Positions 53,456 to 63,293 of a stretch of DNA of 64,000 bases are shown here, one piece after another. This DNA is from Phormidium sp. OSCR (lineage in GTDB: Bacteria > Cyanobacteriota > Cyanobacteriia > Cyanobacteriales > Geitlerinemataceae). Below the pieces are notes generated by a model. The model was not told the DNA's origin. It searched no databases and saw nothing but the letters and a program-made list of their open reading frames with translations. Positions within the stretch are counted from its first letter, which is position 1. Each line of letters starts with the position of its first letter. The translations under genes and the position numbers were made by a program. Location: the NCBI GenBank assembly GCA_001314905.1, contig LJZT01000011.1:1-64000 (forward strand), given 5' to 3'.

Positions 53456-56400
53456 TTATCGGAAAGTAATCTCATTAACCTGCTCTAACCCCACATCCAC
53501 CAAAATGGCAATAGTTTGGCCATTGCGTTGCAGGAGAGTTTGTCCATCGCGGCTGTCGAAGTTCAAGTCCTCCCGTGTGATGCCGTCAAAGAGAACAAAG
53601 GCATCCTGAGTGAGATCGAAGTCCAGGATAATGTTATTTTCCACCTCATTGCTGATGGCAAAACCGTTTTGACCACCGCCGCCGATGAGGGTATCGTTGC
53701 CCCGTTGTCCAAACAGAAGGTCATCGCCCAAATCGCCAAAGAGGCGGGAATTGCCCCGACCACTATAGAGGGTATCGTCGCCCTGGCCACCATAGAGAGT
53801 ATTGTCACCGGCATTGCCAAAGAGAACATCATTCCCTTGGCCGCCATGAACCAGAGAACTATCATTACCGCCGGCCAGGGTATCATTGCCCCGTTGACCG
53901 AAGATGACGTTATTGCCGCGTTCACCAAAGACAATGACATCACCACTGCCGCCAAAGATGGTGTCGTTGCCTAACCCCCCTTGGAACGTATCTTGGCCCC
54001 CATTACCGAACATGACGTTATTCCCCGCCGCGCCAATGAGAAGATTATCGCCCGTGGCGGGGTCATTGGGGTTGCCGTTCCCGGCCACGAGGGTATCATC
54101 ACCGCCACCACCACAGAGGGTATCATCGCCATAATCTCCAAAGAGCAGGTCATCACCGGGATCACCCCAAATCATGTCATTACCACGGCCACCACGAACC
54201 GTGTCATTACCTTCGTTCCCGATGAGGCTATCATTGCCCGAGCCACCGAGGATGAGGTCTTCACCGTCACCGGCAAAAATGAGGTTATTGCCATCATTCT
54301 CCCGGACGAGGGGGTTGCCGTTAGCGGCCACGAGGGTGTCGTTGCCACCACTGCCGTCGATGGTATCATCGCCGCGATCGCCGAAGATGAGGTCTTCGCC
54401 ATCACCGCCAAAGACCCGATCATTGTTATCCCCCCCATAGACGGTATCCCCCCCCTGGCCGGTCAGGATAACGTCATTGCCCTTATTGCCACTAAGAAGA
54501 TTTCCCACAGCCGCCTCTGTCGAGAGACTACGGGGACTGCCAAGTAAGGTATCGTCGCCAAACTCCCCTTTGAGGGTATCAGAGCCTTGCCCCCCATACA
54601 TGAGGTCGTTGCTCTGACCACCGAAGGCTAGGTTATTGCCATTTCCCGTAGAGATGGTGTCATCGCCTCGGTTGCCGAGAATCAGATCATTGCCAATGCC
54701 GCCATAGAGGAGGTCGGGGCCATCTTCGTCAATCATGGCCGGGTCGAGGGAACCGCCGACGAGGGTATTGTTCCCCTGATTGCCGTAGAGGGTGTCACTG
54801 CCGCGATCGCCGAACAGTAGGTCATCGGCTGACCCGCCATCAAGCCAATCGTTGTCATCCCCCCCAAACAGGCTATCACCGCCCGCTCCGCCAAAGAGGA
54901 CATCATCGCCATCATTACCTGAGAGGAGATCACCCTCACTGATGGGTTCCGGAGTCGGTTCTGGGGTCGGTTCTGGGGTCGGTTCTGGAGTGGGTTCCGG
55001 AGTCGGTTCCGGGGTCGGTTGCGAGTCCTCCGTCTCGGTCTCCGTCGCCGCTTCACGGGGGTCATCTAACCCCGCCAAAGACTCCAACGTGAGTTCTTGA
55101 GGAGTGAACGCCTCAGCATCCTCAAGCCGCTCCTCATCGGCGACATCCTCATCCACCACATCTTCGGCAGCGACGGCTTCGATGGTATCAGGACTGCCAA
55201 TCAGGGTATCGTTGCCGAACTCCCCTTTGAGGGTGTCGGTACTGGCATCCCCATGAATCCGGTCATCTCCCTGACCGCCGAAAATCAGGTCATCACCATC
55301 GCCACCCGAGAGGCTATTCTGACCTAGATTGCCAAAGATGGTATCGTTGCCGCCATCTCCATAAATCAGGTCGTCACTCCCTTCAAAGTCCGGGGTGCGG
55401 TTTTGGGGACCGCCGCCGATGATGTCGTCGCCGGGGCCGCCGGAGATCGTATCGTCGCCGCGATCGCCCCAAATCACGTTATTACCACCGCGACCGAGAA
55501 TCAGGTCACTATCCCGACCCCCGTTGAGGGTATCAGCCCCCAGATGACCGAGCAGAGTATCATTGCCCTCATTGCCGGCCAGAGCGTTGTTTCCGCCCCC
55601 CGTTGCGATGAGATCATTGCCCTGACTACCCCGCAATTGATCATCTCCGAGACTGCCACGAATCTCGTCATCCCCAGATCCCCCGGTCACGATATTACCG
55701 GCGGTACTATCGAGGACGTCCACACTATCGAGTTGCTCTAAACCCTCCACCTGTAAAGCCGGCAGGGGATCAGGCATGGCCCGACGAATGTCGGGTAACT
55801 CCGGTAAATCAGGAATCTCGGGTTTTTCAGGTTTTGGAGGACAGAGGGAGTCGAAGTCGGGTTCCGGCTCAGGGTCTGGGTCTGGGTCCGGAGAAGGTGA
55901 GGGAGTCGGAGAGGGAGAGGGATCTCCACCAATATCCGAAACGGGATCATCGTCCTCATCATCATCCTCCTCATCGCCGGGAGAGGTGGTCTCATTGGTA
56001 AAGCGCACTTCACCGGGAATGGGGTCAATGGCCCCGAGGTTGTCAATAGCCGAATAGGTAAAACGAATGTCCCCGCTACCCTCTCCTACATCCAAGAAGA
56101 GGCGGTCAAGTTCATTGGGAGTCAGGATTTGCCCCTCTTCAACCGCCACCCCTCCAGCGCCAGGTCGCCCCAGGAAGAGGGTGCCTCGATTGGGAAGCGT
56201 GTTGATGACGAAGCCACTAATGTTGCCATCATCATCACTACCACCGAGTCCCGAGAGACGAATCACCTCACCCGGATCTGGCACAGGATTGGTGACATCG
56301 TCCGTGTCCGGGAAACGATTACCCACCTCTAGGGTGACTTCAGCCGGGGTGGGGTCTTCTTCACCCTCATTGTTGATCGCCGCATAGGTAAAATCACTCC

Positions 56401-59400
56401 CATTAAAGTTATTGCCAGGTAGGAAGAAGACCTCATCGATGCGGTTGGCAGGAATGGTGTCGTCTGTCCCCAAGGCCCGACCGCCATCGGCCGGATCTCC
56501 CAGGAATAGGGTTCCATTCCCCGGTGCGCGAGTAATCCGAAACTCGTCAATCTCCCCATCGGGATCATTGCCCCCTAAGCCGGTTAAACGGGTCGCCACC
56601 CCCCGTGGAATTTCACTAACACCTCCAAAAGTATTTGGGGGAACTTCAACGGTTGTCTCCTCCGTTTCCGGGGATATATTGCTGCCTTCAGTTTTGAGGA
56701 ATACTGTTCCGGGGGTCGGGTCTTCTTCACCCGTCTCGTCAATCGCAACATAGGTAAAGCTGGTATTACCGCTAAATCCCTCTGGGAAGCTAAATTCCAA
56801 GTTAGCCAGTTCGTCCGCCGTCAGCACATCCCCAGCACTGACCTCGTTTCCATCGAGGGTTAGGGTTCCCTCGCCGGGTAACTCATCAATCCTAAATTCG
56901 AGATCATCATTATCGCTTTCAATATCTGTCCCGCCGAGTCCTTCGAGGGTGACGGGTTCACCGGGTTCGATGACTTGTAAGACATCCTCGGTGTCCGGCG
57001 GTGCATTGGCTGTCCCTAACGTCACCTCCGCCGTTGGAGACTCACCCCCTTGATTGTCGATGGCGCGAAACCCAAATGTGGTCCCGCTGAATCCCGGTTC
57101 GGCTTGAAAGAACAGGCGATCGAGTTGGTCGGGGGTTAGGGTTTCCCCTTCAACCACTTCTCGTCCCCCTCGTTCGGGATCGCCGATAAAGAGGGTGCCT
57201 TGGCTCGCCGGTGGCAATTCGGCAATTTCGTAGCGATTGATGGTTCCATCGGGATCCTCGCCGCTGAAGAGATCATTGGAGAGGTTGGTAACAGTCCCGG
57301 GGGGGACATCTTCTTCGCCTCCGGTCACCTGAGGGGGACTGTTGAGCCGAACGGTTCCGGGTTCTGAAGCTTCTCCTTGATTATCAATGGCCCGATAGGT
57401 AAACTCTGAGCCATCGAAGTCATCGTTGGCATCAAACACCAACTGGTCCAACTCATCGGCGCTGATGCTCTCCCCCGGACCGATTTCACGACCATTGACT
57501 CGCAAGACGCCGCCTTCGGGGATGGTATCAATGACATACTGTTCAATTTCACCATCGTCGCTGCCAAAGAGAACATCTACCGCTGTGACTTCACCAGGGG
57601 GAGTTGTGACTAAGCCATCATCAACCTCTGGGGGTTGGTTGCCAATGTCAATCGAATCTGTTGCGGTGATTTCGGGTAGGAGGCGATCGGAATTGTCAGG
57701 ATCCACAATCCCAAATCCCGGCACTCGGACTCGGGCCGTGTTGGCAATGGCATCACCGCTCGGCAAACTGCTGACGGTGGCTTCAACTTGGTACACTGCC
57801 CGTTGGTTGGCCTCGAGGTCGAAGGTATCCGATATCGCTCCGCTGCCACTGGTGCTACTGACTACGTCGCCATCGGCATTAAGAATCTGGCGCGTCCAGC
57901 TAAAACTCTCAATGCCATCAGGAAGGGGATCTGAGACTTCGATATCGGGAATGGTCCCGTCGCTAATTTCATTGGTCTTGGGGTCGGTGATGCCCTTGTT
58001 TTCAATGGTGACTTCGTAATTGACGGTTCCTCCCGCATTGACCGGATCGGCGTCGGCATCTTTCTCTACGGTCACATTTAGGGCCACGGTGGCTTCTGGC
58101 AGGCTGGCGAAGTCCGAGATGGGAATACCTATATCTCCGATTTCCGTTGCTGGCAAGTTGTTCGTACCTCGGGCCGAGAGCTGATCACGGTCCAAGCGGT
58201 ACATGACTGAACCGGCGTTGAAGTAGAGATTATTATCGGCTCCAAAGCCTATGGCGCCTGCACTTCCGTCGATCGCCTCGTTGTCCTCATTGACAAGAAT
58301 GCCAACTTGTTGTCCAGTGGCGCTGCTGATCTGATTGTCAGCATCGAAGGATAACTCCACCCGATAGAGTTGGTAGTCATTCGATCCTTGGCGAGCGGTG
58401 ATGAAGAAAACATTCTCATTCTCTGGATCAAAGGCGATGTCACCCCCACCGCGACCAATTCCAGTAATACCGATCTCTTGGACGCCGACTTCACCATCGG
58501 TGACGTCATCAGGGTCAATGGCATAGAGAACCCGGTTCCTGAACCCCATGCCGTAGATGCGCCCATCTTGAGATTGCCCTAATTTGACAATCCGATCATT
58601 ATCGTTACTTAGGTCACCTGTGATTGGATCATCATTTCCTCGAGTTATAGGGTTAAAGCGTCCAATCGCCTCATTGTTTCCAGTCTCAAAGTCGAATTTA
58701 TAGACGGTAATCCCGTCGGCTACGGTCTCTGTGTCGGTATAAAATAAATCGCCATCACTGTTGCGAGATAAGGCAAAGCTGCTATCTGCCAGTTGACCAA
58801 TGGATTCCCGTTCAGCATTGGTGGGGTTGACTAGAAATAATTGGTCGTTATCTTCTCCCCCACTGGCATAAAAGAAGTTGGGGGTGTTAAAGCGACCGGG
58901 ATAACTTGCTAAGGTGTCGGGGTGGAAGGGAAGCCTGAGCGCATCGAGTCCCCTCGCCCTGGTTTCGGCAGAGTCTTGGCTGGATTTTGACTTGAGAATG
59001 CGGTCAAAGTGCCATTGTCCCTGACCCACCACGTGACTGGATGCGGCGATTGTGACTCCGAGCAGTTGCTGGAGATGCGTCAGAAACTGCTGTCCCAGAG
59101 TTCCGGCGCCGGTGCGACAGCCGTAGAGAACCACCGAGGCCTGAGAACTAAGAGATGTCGACCATTGACGTAGCTGACTGGCCCAGTCCGCTAGGTTGTG
59201 CTGCGTTAACCCAGTTTGACCCAACTGCAACCCTCCCGGCTGTCCGTGGGCGATCAGATGCAGGCTATCGATGCCCTGATGCTGCTCAAGATACTCGGAA
59301 ATCTGCTCAACTCCATTACGCTGGGCATCAAGTTGTAGGACTTGGGCCGTGTCGATGACCCCTCTCAGTAACTGTTCAGGCGCCTCAATGGCAGCATCAA

Positions 59401-59437
59401 GGACGATCAGGGGACGATATGGGTAGTGCAGATTCAT
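53456..59437 (-). CDS. Giant DUF4347 / Ig-like repeat / RTX calcium-binding secreted protein
   Basis: This is a 1993-residue protein. Residues 10-170 are a DUF4347 domain (HLIAHGQPGGLQLG; SVVLYGCRTGAG). From about 185 to 440 there is a predicted beta-propeller-like region (YASGGEDNDQLFLVNP). A DUF11-like domain (NYEVTIENKG) is at about 452-585. Five Ig/cadherin-like repeats of about 105 residues, each with a NxPPxT start and F-x-F-x-A-I-D-N-x-G end, cover 595-1150. A Pro/Asp-rich linker follows, then many RTX nonapeptides (GGXGXDXLX type, e.g. GNEGNDTLLG) in two blocks at about 1240-1400 and 1505-1930, separated by PTPEP repeats (six 12-base copies at 54945-55020). The end (LDFDLTQDAFVLF) resembles a type I secretion signal. 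It is probably exported and calcium-folded. No secretion genes are adjacent. Confidence 0.9.
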   Translation of the reverse strand: MNLHYPYRPLIVLDAAIEAPEQLLRGVIDTAQVLQLDAQRNGVEQISEYLEQHQGIDSLHLIAHGQPGGLQLGQTGLTQHNLADWASQLRQWSTSLSSQASVVLYGCRTGAGTLGQQFLTHLQQLLGVTIAASSHVVGQGQWHFDRILKSKSSQDSAETRARGLDALRLPFHPDTLASYPGRFNTPNFFYASGGEDNDQLFLVNPTNAERESIGQLADSSFALSRNSDGDLFYTDTETVADGITVYKFDFETGNNEAIGRFNPITRGNDDPITGDLSNDNDRIVKLGQSQDGRIYGMGFRNRVLYAIDPDDVTDGEVGVQEIGITGIGRGGGDIAFDPENENVFFITARQGSNDYQLYRVELSFDADNQISSATGQQVGILVNEDNEAIDGSAGAIGFGADNNLYFNAGSVMYRLDRDQLSARGTNNLPATEIGDIGIPISDFASLPEATVALNVTVEKDADADPVNAGGTVNYEVTIENKGITDPKTNEISDGTIPDIEVSDPLPDGIESFSWTRQILNADGDVVSSTSGSGAISDTFDLEANQRAVYQVEATVSSLPSGDAIANTARVRVPGFGIVDPDNSDRLLPEITATDSIDIGNQPPEVDDGLVTTPPGEVTAVDVLFGSDDGEIEQYVIDTIPEGGVLRVNGREIGPGESISADELDQLVFDANDDFDGSEFTYRAIDNQGEASEPGTVRLNSPPQVTGGEEDVPPGTVTNLSNDLFSGEDPDGTINRYEIAELPPASQGTLFIGDPERGGREVVEGETLTPDQLDRLFFQAEPGFSGTTFGFRAIDNQGGESPTAEVTLGTANAPPDTEDVLQVIEPGEPVTLEGLGGTDIESDNDDLEFRIDELPGEGTLTLDGNEVSAGDVLTADELANLEFSFPEGFSGNTSFTYVAIDETGEEDPTPGTVFLKTEGSNISPETEETTVEVPPNTFGGVSEIPRGVATRLTGLGGNDPDGEIDEFRITRAPGNGTLFLGDPADGGRALGTDDTIPANRIDEVFFLPGNNFNGSDFTYAAINNEGEEDPTPAEVTLEVGNRFPDTDDVTNPVPDPGEVIRLSGLGGSDDDGNISGFVINTLPNRGTLFLGRPGAGGVAVEEGQILTPNELDRLFLDVGEGSGDIRFTYSAIDNLGAIDPIPGEVRFTNETTSPGDEEDDDEDDDPVSDIGGDPSPSPTPSPSPDPDPDPEPEPDFDSLCPPKPEKPEIPDLPELPDIRRAMPDPLPALQVEGLEQLDSVDVLDSTAGNIVTGGSGDDEIRGSLGDDQLRGSQGNDLIATGGGNNALAGNEGNDTLLGHLGADTLNGGRDSDLILGRGGNNVIWGDRGDDTISGGPGDDIIGGGPQNRTPDFEGSDDLIYGDGGNDTIFGNLGQNSLSGGDGDDLIFGGQGDDRIHGDASTDTLKGEFGNDTLIGSPDTIEAVAAEDVVDEDVADEERLEDAEAFTPQELTLESLAGLDDPREAATETETEDSQPTPEPTPEPTPEPTPEPTPEPTPEPISEGDLLSGNDGDDVLFGGAGGDSLFGGDDNDWLDGGSADDLLFGDRGSDTLYGNQGNNTLVGGSLDPAMIDEDGPDLLYGGIGNDLILGNRGDDTISTGNGNNLAFGGQSNDLMYGGQGSDTLKGEFGDDTLLGSPRSLSTEAAVGNLLSGNKGNDVILTGQGGDTVYGGDNNDRVFGGDGEDLIFGDRGDDTIDGSGGNDTLVAANGNPLVRENDGNNLIFAGDGEDLILGGSGNDSLIGNEGNDTVRGGRGNDMIWGDPGDDLLFGDYGDDTLCGGGGDDTLVAGNGNPNDPATGDNLLIGAAGNNVMFGNGGQDTFQGGLGNDTIFGGSGDVIVFGERGNNVIFGQRGNDTLAGGNDSSLVHGGQGNDVLFGNAGDNTLYGGQGDDTLYSGRGNSRLFGDLGDDLLFGQRGNDTLIGGGGQNGFAISNEVENNIILDFDLTQDAFVLFDGITREDLNFDSRDGQTLLQRNGQTIAILVDVGLEQVNEITFR

Positions 59438-59949
59438 GATGGGTCTGAAAAACTTTGGGTATTTATGCTGAGGCTGGCTCCCTAGACTTAAGGGAAATCT
59501 CCTGGGCAGTCTGGAAGAACATGATAGGGGTTAGGGTTGAGCCAACTGAAGACGTGCCTGAACTATTCCCAGACAGAGGAAACCTATTCCAGACGCGTCA
59601 TGGAACTATCAACAGGATGTCCGGAAATAGAGACATCGTATTCAATCTGACTCGATGACACCCAAATAGCTGTGGCGATCGCCCTAGGGCAAGGCCATGC
59701 CTCTACACTTTATAACCTAGGCCTGGGCTATTTCCTAAGAATTCCCGACATTAATTGCAAAGATTTGATAAAGCTCTGGGATAGATTGACCTGTATCCGT
59801 AGTATTACGGATAATAACTCCGTGAGACTACGGAATTATTCGTCCGAGGAACTACAGTCAGAGCAACTCCGAGGGGCGATCGCCCCCCCAAGTCGCTAAA
59901 ATAGGGATTCCCTGAACAGTCCTGAACATCTAAACGCCAACAGATACCT
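59438..59949. promoter_or_regulatory. Intergenic region upstream of miaB with two adjoining hairpins
   Basis: No gene is supported. ATCCGT/ACGGAT (59795-59812) and AATAACTCCGT/ACGGAATTATT (59813-59840, one mismatch) form two back-to-back stem-loops about 110 bases before the miaB start. A HIP1/C-run repeat (GGCGATCGCCCCCCC) follows at about 59877. The rest shows no recognised feature. They may be a leader structure or a protein-binding palindrome set. Confidence 0.4.
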
Positions 59950-61305
59950 ATGACCGTTACCCCTCGTCGTTACCACATCACCACCTTCGGCTGTCAGATG
60001 AACAAAGCTGACTCGGAACGGATGGCCGGGATTCTCGAAACCCTAAATTTCCAAGCCACAGAGGACCCAAACCTGGCGGACTTAGTCCTCTACAACACCT
60101 GCACGATCCGCGACAACGCCGAACAAAAGGTCTATTCCTATCTCGGGAGACAGGCCAAACGCAAACAAAATGACCCCAACCTCATCCTCGCAGTGGCCGG
60201 TTGCGTGGCCCAACAGGAAGGAGAAGCCCTCATGCGACGGGTTCCGGAACTGGACTTGGTGATGGGACCGCAACACGCCAATCGCCTCGGGGATTTGCTC
60301 GAACAGGTGTTCTCTGGTAGCCAAGTGGTGGCCACGGAACCGGTGCATATTATGGAAGACATCACCAAACCCCGCCGCGATAGTGCGGTGAGTGCTTGGG
60401 TGAATGTGATTTACGGCTGCAATGAACGCTGCACCTATTGCGTGGTGCCCAATGTGCGCGGTGTGGAACAGTCCCGCACTCCGGAGGCGATTCGCGCTGA
60501 AATGGAGGAACTCGGACGACAAGGCTATAAAGAAGTGACCCTCTTGGGGCAAAATATCGATGCCTATGGGCGAGATTTGCCCGGTAGTACCCCCGAAGGA
60601 CGACATCTCCATACCCTGACGGATTTGTTATATTTCGTCCATGATGTGCCGGGAATCGAACGCATCCGCTTCGCTACGAGTCACCCCCGCTACTTCACTG
60701 AACGGCTGATTCGCGCTTGTCAGGAACTGCCTAAAGTCTGCGAACATTTCCATATTCCTTTCCAATCTGGCGATAACGAGATTCTCAAAGCGATGGCCCG
60801 GGGCTATACCCATGAGAAATATCGCCGCATTATCGACAAAATTCGTCATTATATGCCTGATGCGGCGATTAGTGCCGATGCGATTGTCGGCTTCCCCGGC
60901 GAAACTGAGGAACAGTTCCAAAAAACTCTGGATTTAACGGCCGATATTGGTTTTGATATTCTCAATACTGCTGCCTACTCTCCCCGTCCCGGAACCCCAG
61001 CGGCTCATTGGCAGAATCAACTCAGCGATGAGGTGAAACAAGACCGCTTACAACGACTCAATCACTTGGTGAGCGTGAAAGCTGCTGAACGCTCTCAACG
61101 CTATGCGAATCGTGTTGAGGAGGTGTTGGTTGAGGAACAAAATCCTAAAGATCCCACTCAAGTTATGGGACGGACACGGGGCAATCGCTTAACCTTCTTT
61201 GAGGGGAGTTTAGAGGAGTTGAAAGGAAAAACAGTGTCTGTAGAAATCTCGGAGGTTCGTCCCTTTAGTTTGACAGGACGGGTTCTGTCCTTGGTTGAGT
61301 CTTAA
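59950..61305 (+). CDS. miaB: tRNA-2-methylthio-N6-dimethylallyladenosine synthase
   Basis: This 451-residue radical-SAM methylthiotransferase has three N-terminal cluster Cys in [27 protein letters not shown] and [10 protein letters not shown]. The radical-SAM cluster is in [16 protein letters not shown]. The [22 protein letters not shown] segment is typical, and the C-terminal TRAM domain follows ([23 protein letters not shown]). It modifies i6A37 in tRNAs that read UNN codons. Complete, with a normal start. Confidence 0.97.
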   Translation: MTVTPRRYHITTFGCQMNKADSERMAGILETLNFQATEDPNLADLVLYNTCTIRDNAEQKVYSYLGRQAKRKQNDPNLILAVAGCVAQQEGEALMRRVPELDLVMGPQHANRLGDLLEQVFSGSQVVATEPVHIMEDITKPRRDSAVSAWVNVIYGCNERCTYCVVPNVRGVEQSRTPEAIRAEMEELGRQGYKEVTLLGQNIDAYGRDLPGSTPEGRHLHTLTDLLYFVHDVPGIERIRFATSHPRYFTERLIRACQELPKVCEHFHIPFQSGDNEILKAMARGYTHEKYRRIIDKIRHYMPDAAISADAIVGFPGETEEQFQKTLDLTADIGFDILNTAAYSPRPGTPAAHWQNQLSDEVKQDRLQRLNHLVSVKAAERSQRYANRVEEVLVEEQNPKDPTQVMGRTRGNRLTFFEGSLEELKGKTVSVEISEVRPFSLTGRVLSLVES

Positions 61306-61586
61306 GGAGGAACGGTGCCACTTTTCTCGGTGGTTCTCTGAAAACAGTTTTGAAGGCCTGAAAATGCTAGAATCAGTGGACTTGATGGTGCGATCGCCCC
61401 CCCAGGCGATCGTTCAACCTAAAGTCTCTCTAGGATTGACCCGAAACCACTGACGTTAACCTCTAAGTCTAACTCTCACTCTTAAACTCAACCTGATTGA
61501 TTATCGAGAGTGATGTTCTCAGCAACAGTCCTCTGACCCCCAATTTAAGGTTGAGTTGCTGTCGCGTTTTACAAGGAATCCCATTT
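61306..61586. other. Intergenic region with HIP1/C-run repeat
   Basis: A GCGATCGCCCCCCC unit with a second CGATCG follows at about 61391. Otherwise no feature is recognised. The reading frame of the next gene is open from 61497, but the extra 30 codons read as untranslated leader. Confidence 0.5.
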
Positions 61587-62831
61587 ATGGCTTCTCTACA
61601 ATCTATTGCCTTAATCTCGGTTCATGGTGATCCGGCGATCGAAATTGGTAAGGAAGAAGCTGGAGGACAAAATGTCTATGTGCGCCATGTTGGTGAAGCC
61701 TTAGCCAGTTTAGGCTGGCAGGTGGATATGTTCACCCGCCGCACAAACTCCAGCCAAGCGGATGTTGTTCAACATGGACCGAATTGTCGCACGATTCGCC
61801 TCAGGGCGGGGGCAGAACGCTTTGTTCATCGAGATCTAATTTTTGATTATCTACCTGAGTTTGTTCAGGCGTTCCATCACTATCAACGGGATTCAGGGCG
61901 ACACTATCACCTGGTTCACACCAACTACTGGCTCTCGGCTTGGGTGGGACTGCAACTGAGACAGACTCAATCCCTGGCCCAAATTCATACGCATCATTCT
62001 CTCGGTTCGGTGAAATATCGCTCGGTGCAAGCTATTCCCGATATTGCCAAAACCCGTTTGGCTACTGAAAAGCGTTGCATTGAAACGGCTGATTGTGTCA
62101 TCGCGACGAGTCCTCAGGAAGTTGAGGATATGCGGCGGGTGACGCCCCTGGGTACTATCCAAGTGGTTCCCTGTGGTACAGATGTGCATCGATTTGGTTC
62201 GATTTCTCGCTCGGCGGCCCGGAAGTTACTGGGGATTCCCCCGGAACAAAAACGTCTCTTTTATGTGGGACGCTTTGATAGTCGTAAGGGGATTGAAACC
62301 CTGATTCGGGCCGCTGGCCGATCGCAGTTCCGCCATGATCCTGATTTTAAGGTGGTGATCGGCGGTGGGGCGCGATCGGGCCATCAAGATGGAGATGAAC
62401 GCGATCGCCTCATGGCCTTAACCCAACAACTCGGCCTGGATGGCCAGGTTGAGTTCCCTGGCCGCATTGAGGATGACTTGATGAGTGCTTACTACGCCGC
62501 CGCTGATGTCTGTGTGGTTCCGAGTCACTATGAACCGTTTGGTTTGGTGGCCATTGAGGCCATGGCTTGCGGTACTCCCATCGTCGCCAGTGCGGTGGGT
62601 GGCTTACAATACTCGATTGTTCACGAACAAACGGGCTTGTTGGCCCCCGCTAAAGACGAAGCGGCCTTCGCGGCGGCCTGCGATCGCCTTCTCTCGAATC
62701 CCCAATGGCGCGATCAACTTGGCCAAGCCTCTCGCCAACGGGTTTTAGAAGAGTTCAGTTGGGAAGGGGTGGCCCAACATCTGACACAAATCTACGACGG
62801 ACTCTTGCAAGAAATGGCTATCCCCGCTTAA
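61587..62831 (+). CDS. GT4 family glycosyltransferase (sucrose-phosphate-synthase-like)
   Basis: This protein of about 414 residues begins SIALISVHGDPAIEIGKEEAGGQNVYVRHVGEAL, the sugar-binding G-x-x-x-x-G-G-Q-N-V-Y motif of sucrose-phosphate-synthase and related GT4 enzymes. The GT-B C-terminal part has LFYVGRFDSRKGIETLI, then YYAAADVCVVPSHYEPFGLVAIEAMACGTPIVAS (E-x7-E type). It lacks the phosphatase domain of bifunctional SPS. Possible roles are synthesis of a compatible solute or a glycolipid; the neighbours do not decide. ATG 61587 is preceded by AAGGAAT; alternative upstream codons lack support. Confidence 0.82.
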   Translation: MASLQSIALISVHGDPAIEIGKEEAGGQNVYVRHVGEALASLGWQVDMFTRRTNSSQADVVQHGPNCRTIRLRAGAERFVHRDLIFDYLPEFVQAFHHYQRDSGRHYHLVHTNYWLSAWVGLQLRQTQSLAQIHTHHSLGSVKYRSVQAIPDIAKTRLATEKRCIETADCVIATSPQEVEDMRRVTPLGTIQVVPCGTDVHRFGSISRSAARKLLGIPPEQKRLFYVGRFDSRKGIETLIRAAGRSQFRHDPDFKVVIGGGARSGHQDGDERDRLMALTQQLGLDGQVEFPGRIEDDLMSAYYAAADVCVVPSHYEPFGLVAIEAMACGTPIVASAVGGLQYSIVHEQTGLLAPAKDEAAFAAACDRLLSNPQWRDQLGQASRQRVLEEFSWEGVAQHLTQIYDGLLQEMAIPA

Positions 62832-62882
62832 TGGTTCAGGTCGTTACCCGTTGGCGTAACGCATTAACCATTAACGCATTAA

Positions 62883-62918
62883 AAATGGGGGTGTACTCAT
62901 AACAGTACACCCCCATTT
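62883..62918. terminator. Bidirectional intrinsic terminator
   Basis: A perfect 15-bp stem, AAATGGGGGTGTACT / AGTACACCCCCATTT, has a 6-base loop (CATAAC) and a T-rich tail on both strands. It lies between the plus-strand GT4 gene (stop at 62831) and the minus-strand ThiS/MoaD-like gene (stop at 62955), so it can end transcripts from both sides. A weaker palindrome (GTTACCCGTTGGCGTAAC) precedes it. Confidence 0.92.
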
Positions 62919-62954
62919 CTTATCAATATCTCAAACTCAAGGAGTCACGAAACC

Positions 62955-63230
62955 TCAACCTCCCGCCACGGCCGGAACAATGCTCACTTCATCACCATCA
63001 TTGAGTGTGGTTTCAGTGTTGTCCAGAAAGCGAATATCCTCACTATTGACGTAGAAATTGAGGAAGCGACGGGGTTTGCCCTGTTCATCACACAGACGAG
63101 CTTTAATCCCCGGACAAGAGCCTTCGAGAGCCTCAATTAACTCGGAAATACTGCTGGCGTCACAGTCAAGTTTGGCGCGATCGCCGGTAAACTTTTGCAG
63201 GGGGGTGGGAATAAGAACGGTAACAGACAT
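62955..63230 (-). CDS. ThiS/MoaD family sulfur-carrier-like protein
   Basis: This 91-residue ubiquitin-like protein has [17 protein letters not shown] and [36 protein letters not shown]. The C-terminal Gly-Gly needed for adenylation and thiocarboxylate formation is present. It lies 63 bases downstream of the threonine synthase gene on the same strand. ThiS/MoaD-like small proteins beside threonine synthase occur in many bacteria. They may supply sulfur for a thiol transfer or cysteine-synthesis branch; the partner here is unclear. It is not part of a molybdopterin or thiamine gene cluster. Confidence 0.9.
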   Translation of the reverse strand: MSVTVLIPTPLQKFTGDRAKLDCDASSISELIEALEGSCPGIKARLCDEQGKPRRFLNFYVNSEDIRFLDNTETTLNDGDEVSIVPAVAGG

Positions 63231-63234
63231 AACA

Positions 63235-63274
63235 ACTCAAAATGACTCAAAATGACTCAACATAACTCAACACA
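63235..63274. repeat. Four 10-bp tandem repeats between thrC and the sulfur-carrier gene
   Basis: ACTCAAAATG occurs twice, followed by ACTCAACATA and ACTCAACACA, as four adjacent 10-base units. They fill most of the gap after the thrC stop and lie directly upstream of the ThiS/MoaD-like start. The period equals one helical turn, as in the array at 46411-46450, although the sequence differs. Confidence 0.9.
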
Positions 63275-63293
63275 AAGGGAAAAAACCCAAAAA

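Noticed and set aside
53516-57849. Many long open frames antisense to the RTX/Ig-like giant gene
   Set aside because: They arise from the repetitive Gly/Asp-rich codons of the true gene and recur with each repeat. The sense frame is continuous for 1993 residues with clear domains.
59672-59899. 75-residue plus-strand frame upstream of miaB
   Set aside because: No ribosome site or domain; it runs through the hairpins and a HIP1 repeat, which fits non-coding leader DNA better.
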